Shown here: positions 63,032 through 64,000 of the stretch, piece by piece
Numbering within the stretch: the stretch's first letter is position 1
Layout: every line of letters starts with the position of its first letter
DNA from: Stercorarius parasiticus
Lineage: Eukaryota > Chordata > Aves > Charadriiformes > Stercorariidae
Direction of reading: 5' to 3'
DNA length: 64,000 nucleotides
Assembly (NCBI GenBank): GCA_013396915.1
Contig: VWZL01000674.1
Coordinates: 1 to 64,000, forward strand
Made by a program: the position numbers and the translations under genes
Notes under the pieces: model-generated
Told to the model about the DNA's origin: nothing
What the model saw: the letters and a program-made list of their open reading frames with translations, nothing else
Databases searched by the model: none

Positions 63032-64000
63032 GTCAGCAATTATAGCAGCGGAAGTTGAAATCCCATGACTACAGTTCTGCTTTTAACTTCACAGGGCATC
63101 AAACAACTTCTCTTCATAGAAGGCACAGGGTATCCCATCCAGCTAGCTAGCGCTGGCTGCGGCACACACAGCCTTGCAGTCACTTAGGTTTCAGTGGGCG
63201 CTCTGGGAACAATTTGAGTCATTTGCTCACTGTTGGCACCGAAAGACACGGATGTTTACAACAGTAAGAATTCATTAGTGATGCTTATTAAAGTACTGCC
63301 AGTATGACAATTCTGAAACCATACGTATTACCAGTAAAAGCATTGCCATTCACTTATAAACCGCTACGGAAACCAGCAAAAAAATTAATTTAAAAAAACC
63401 TAAACAAACAACAAAAAAATCCCAGCTGTTCATTTGCTAGAAACAGAGGATGGAAATTACAGAAGAGAGGTCCGTTTAAAATTCCAGTGTCACAGCAGCA
63501 CACTCTTCTGAAGGATTTACAGCTGCAGTTCAGTGACTAGTATTAGTATTGTGTTCCTCATCAGTCACAAGGAACAGTCTGCTGGCTTATGCCTCTATGG
63601 TTACCTGAAAAGCACGTTCAAAATATTTTCTAGAAATACGGCTGTAATACAATTTTTCTCCTTTGAAAAGTAAGCAGTGCTTCATTTTACTGATGTTAAT
63701 CTTCAAGTGACAGGCAACGTAAGAGTGGTTACAGATAAAAAGAACTATTTGCTCTCAAAGACTGCTCGTAAGTTTAATTAAACAGACAATTAGGATGAAG
63801 GAGGGTAACTTACGTAACACATTGGACTTTCCTTCAGAACAATTATCTAACCATACAGTTAAATACAACCGAAACAACGGCAGAGTTTATTCATGGGTAT
63901 CACTGCTCCAACAGATCTCCATCTCCCTCGAACACGCTTTATGCCCTACAAGAGAGGAAAGTACAGCGGCGGCTGAAAAGCTCTCCGTCACTACTGCTAT

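Larger units (their letters stand above)
53810..64000 (-). other. MCTP1: MCTP1 upstream intron, block 9
   Basis: AT-rich unique intron to the right edge. It has A-runs at 53903-53917, 58379-58392 and 58588-58599, a T11 run at 56120-56130, a purine tract at 59293-59337, GA repeats at 63003-63031, and a GC-richer patch at about 61010-61160. A weak alternative-first-exon candidate lies at 58149-58217. The GC-rich coding exon 1 of long MCTP1 is not visible. Confidence 0.55.

Noticed and set aside
1..64000. Endogenous retrovirus or LTR, tRNA, CRISPR or other undescribed coding system
   Set aside because: I looked for paired long repeats, gag/pol-like frames, tRNA-like cloverleaf boxes and spaced direct repeats and saw none that could be supported by eye. 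Diverged solo LTRs cannot be excluded without a library search.

Overview
This 64 kb window is vertebrate nuclear DNA, almost certainly from a bird. The evidence is a set of CR1 LINE fragments with the avian 3' end (a 'CCTTCCAACC…' block followed by repeated ATTCTATG-type octamers), AT-rich sequence with few repeats and no Alu/L1-type SINEs or LINEs, and one recognisable spliced exon. There are no bacterial operons, CRISPR arrays, tRNA or rRNA genes visible.

The one confident coding feature is a 115-nt internal exon on the minus strand at 1693-1807. It encodes the start of the first C2 domain of MCTP1 (multiple C2 and transmembrane domain protein 1), with a good polypyrimidine tract and AG acceptor on one side and a GTAAGT donor on the other. 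Because the gene runs right to left, bases 1-1692 are the following intron. Everything from 1808 to 64000 is upstream intron (at least 62 kb). The long, GC-rich, proline/serine-rich first exon known from mammalian MCTP1 is not seen here. In chicken this part of human 5q corresponds to chromosome Z, so a Z-linked window is likely (knowledge-based inference).

The rest is non-coding. Nine CR1 pieces from eight or nine insertions are visible: a clipped minus-strand end at 1-32, minus-strand tails near 6.0 and 53.6 kb, and plus-strand copies near 7.9, 15.7, 23.5-25.0, 41.5 and 45.4 kb. At 23.5-25.0 kb a younger CR1 is nested inside an older one. The older host keeps a recognisable reverse-transcriptase segment, and the inserted copy keeps the C-terminal part of ORF2 open to its natural stop. 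Two single-base ambiguities (N) lie at 41677 and 52139; the first joins two non-adjacent parts of a CR1 and looks like an assembly or deletion joint.

The most unusual structure is a 132-nt hairpin at 33249-33380 with 53-nt arms (46 of 53 positions pairing) around a 26-nt loop. It is either a fold-back element or a miRNA-precursor-like inverted duplication. Its arm on the MCTP1 sense strand starts a stretch with the let-7-like nonamer TGAGGTAGT, though the rest does not match let-7. Simple repeats (A-runs, C/T tracts), several GC-richer patches and weak exon-like candidates are listed with low confidence. Apart from the CR1-derived frames, open reading frames of 60-160 codons in this window are of the number and length expected by chance and are not called as genes.
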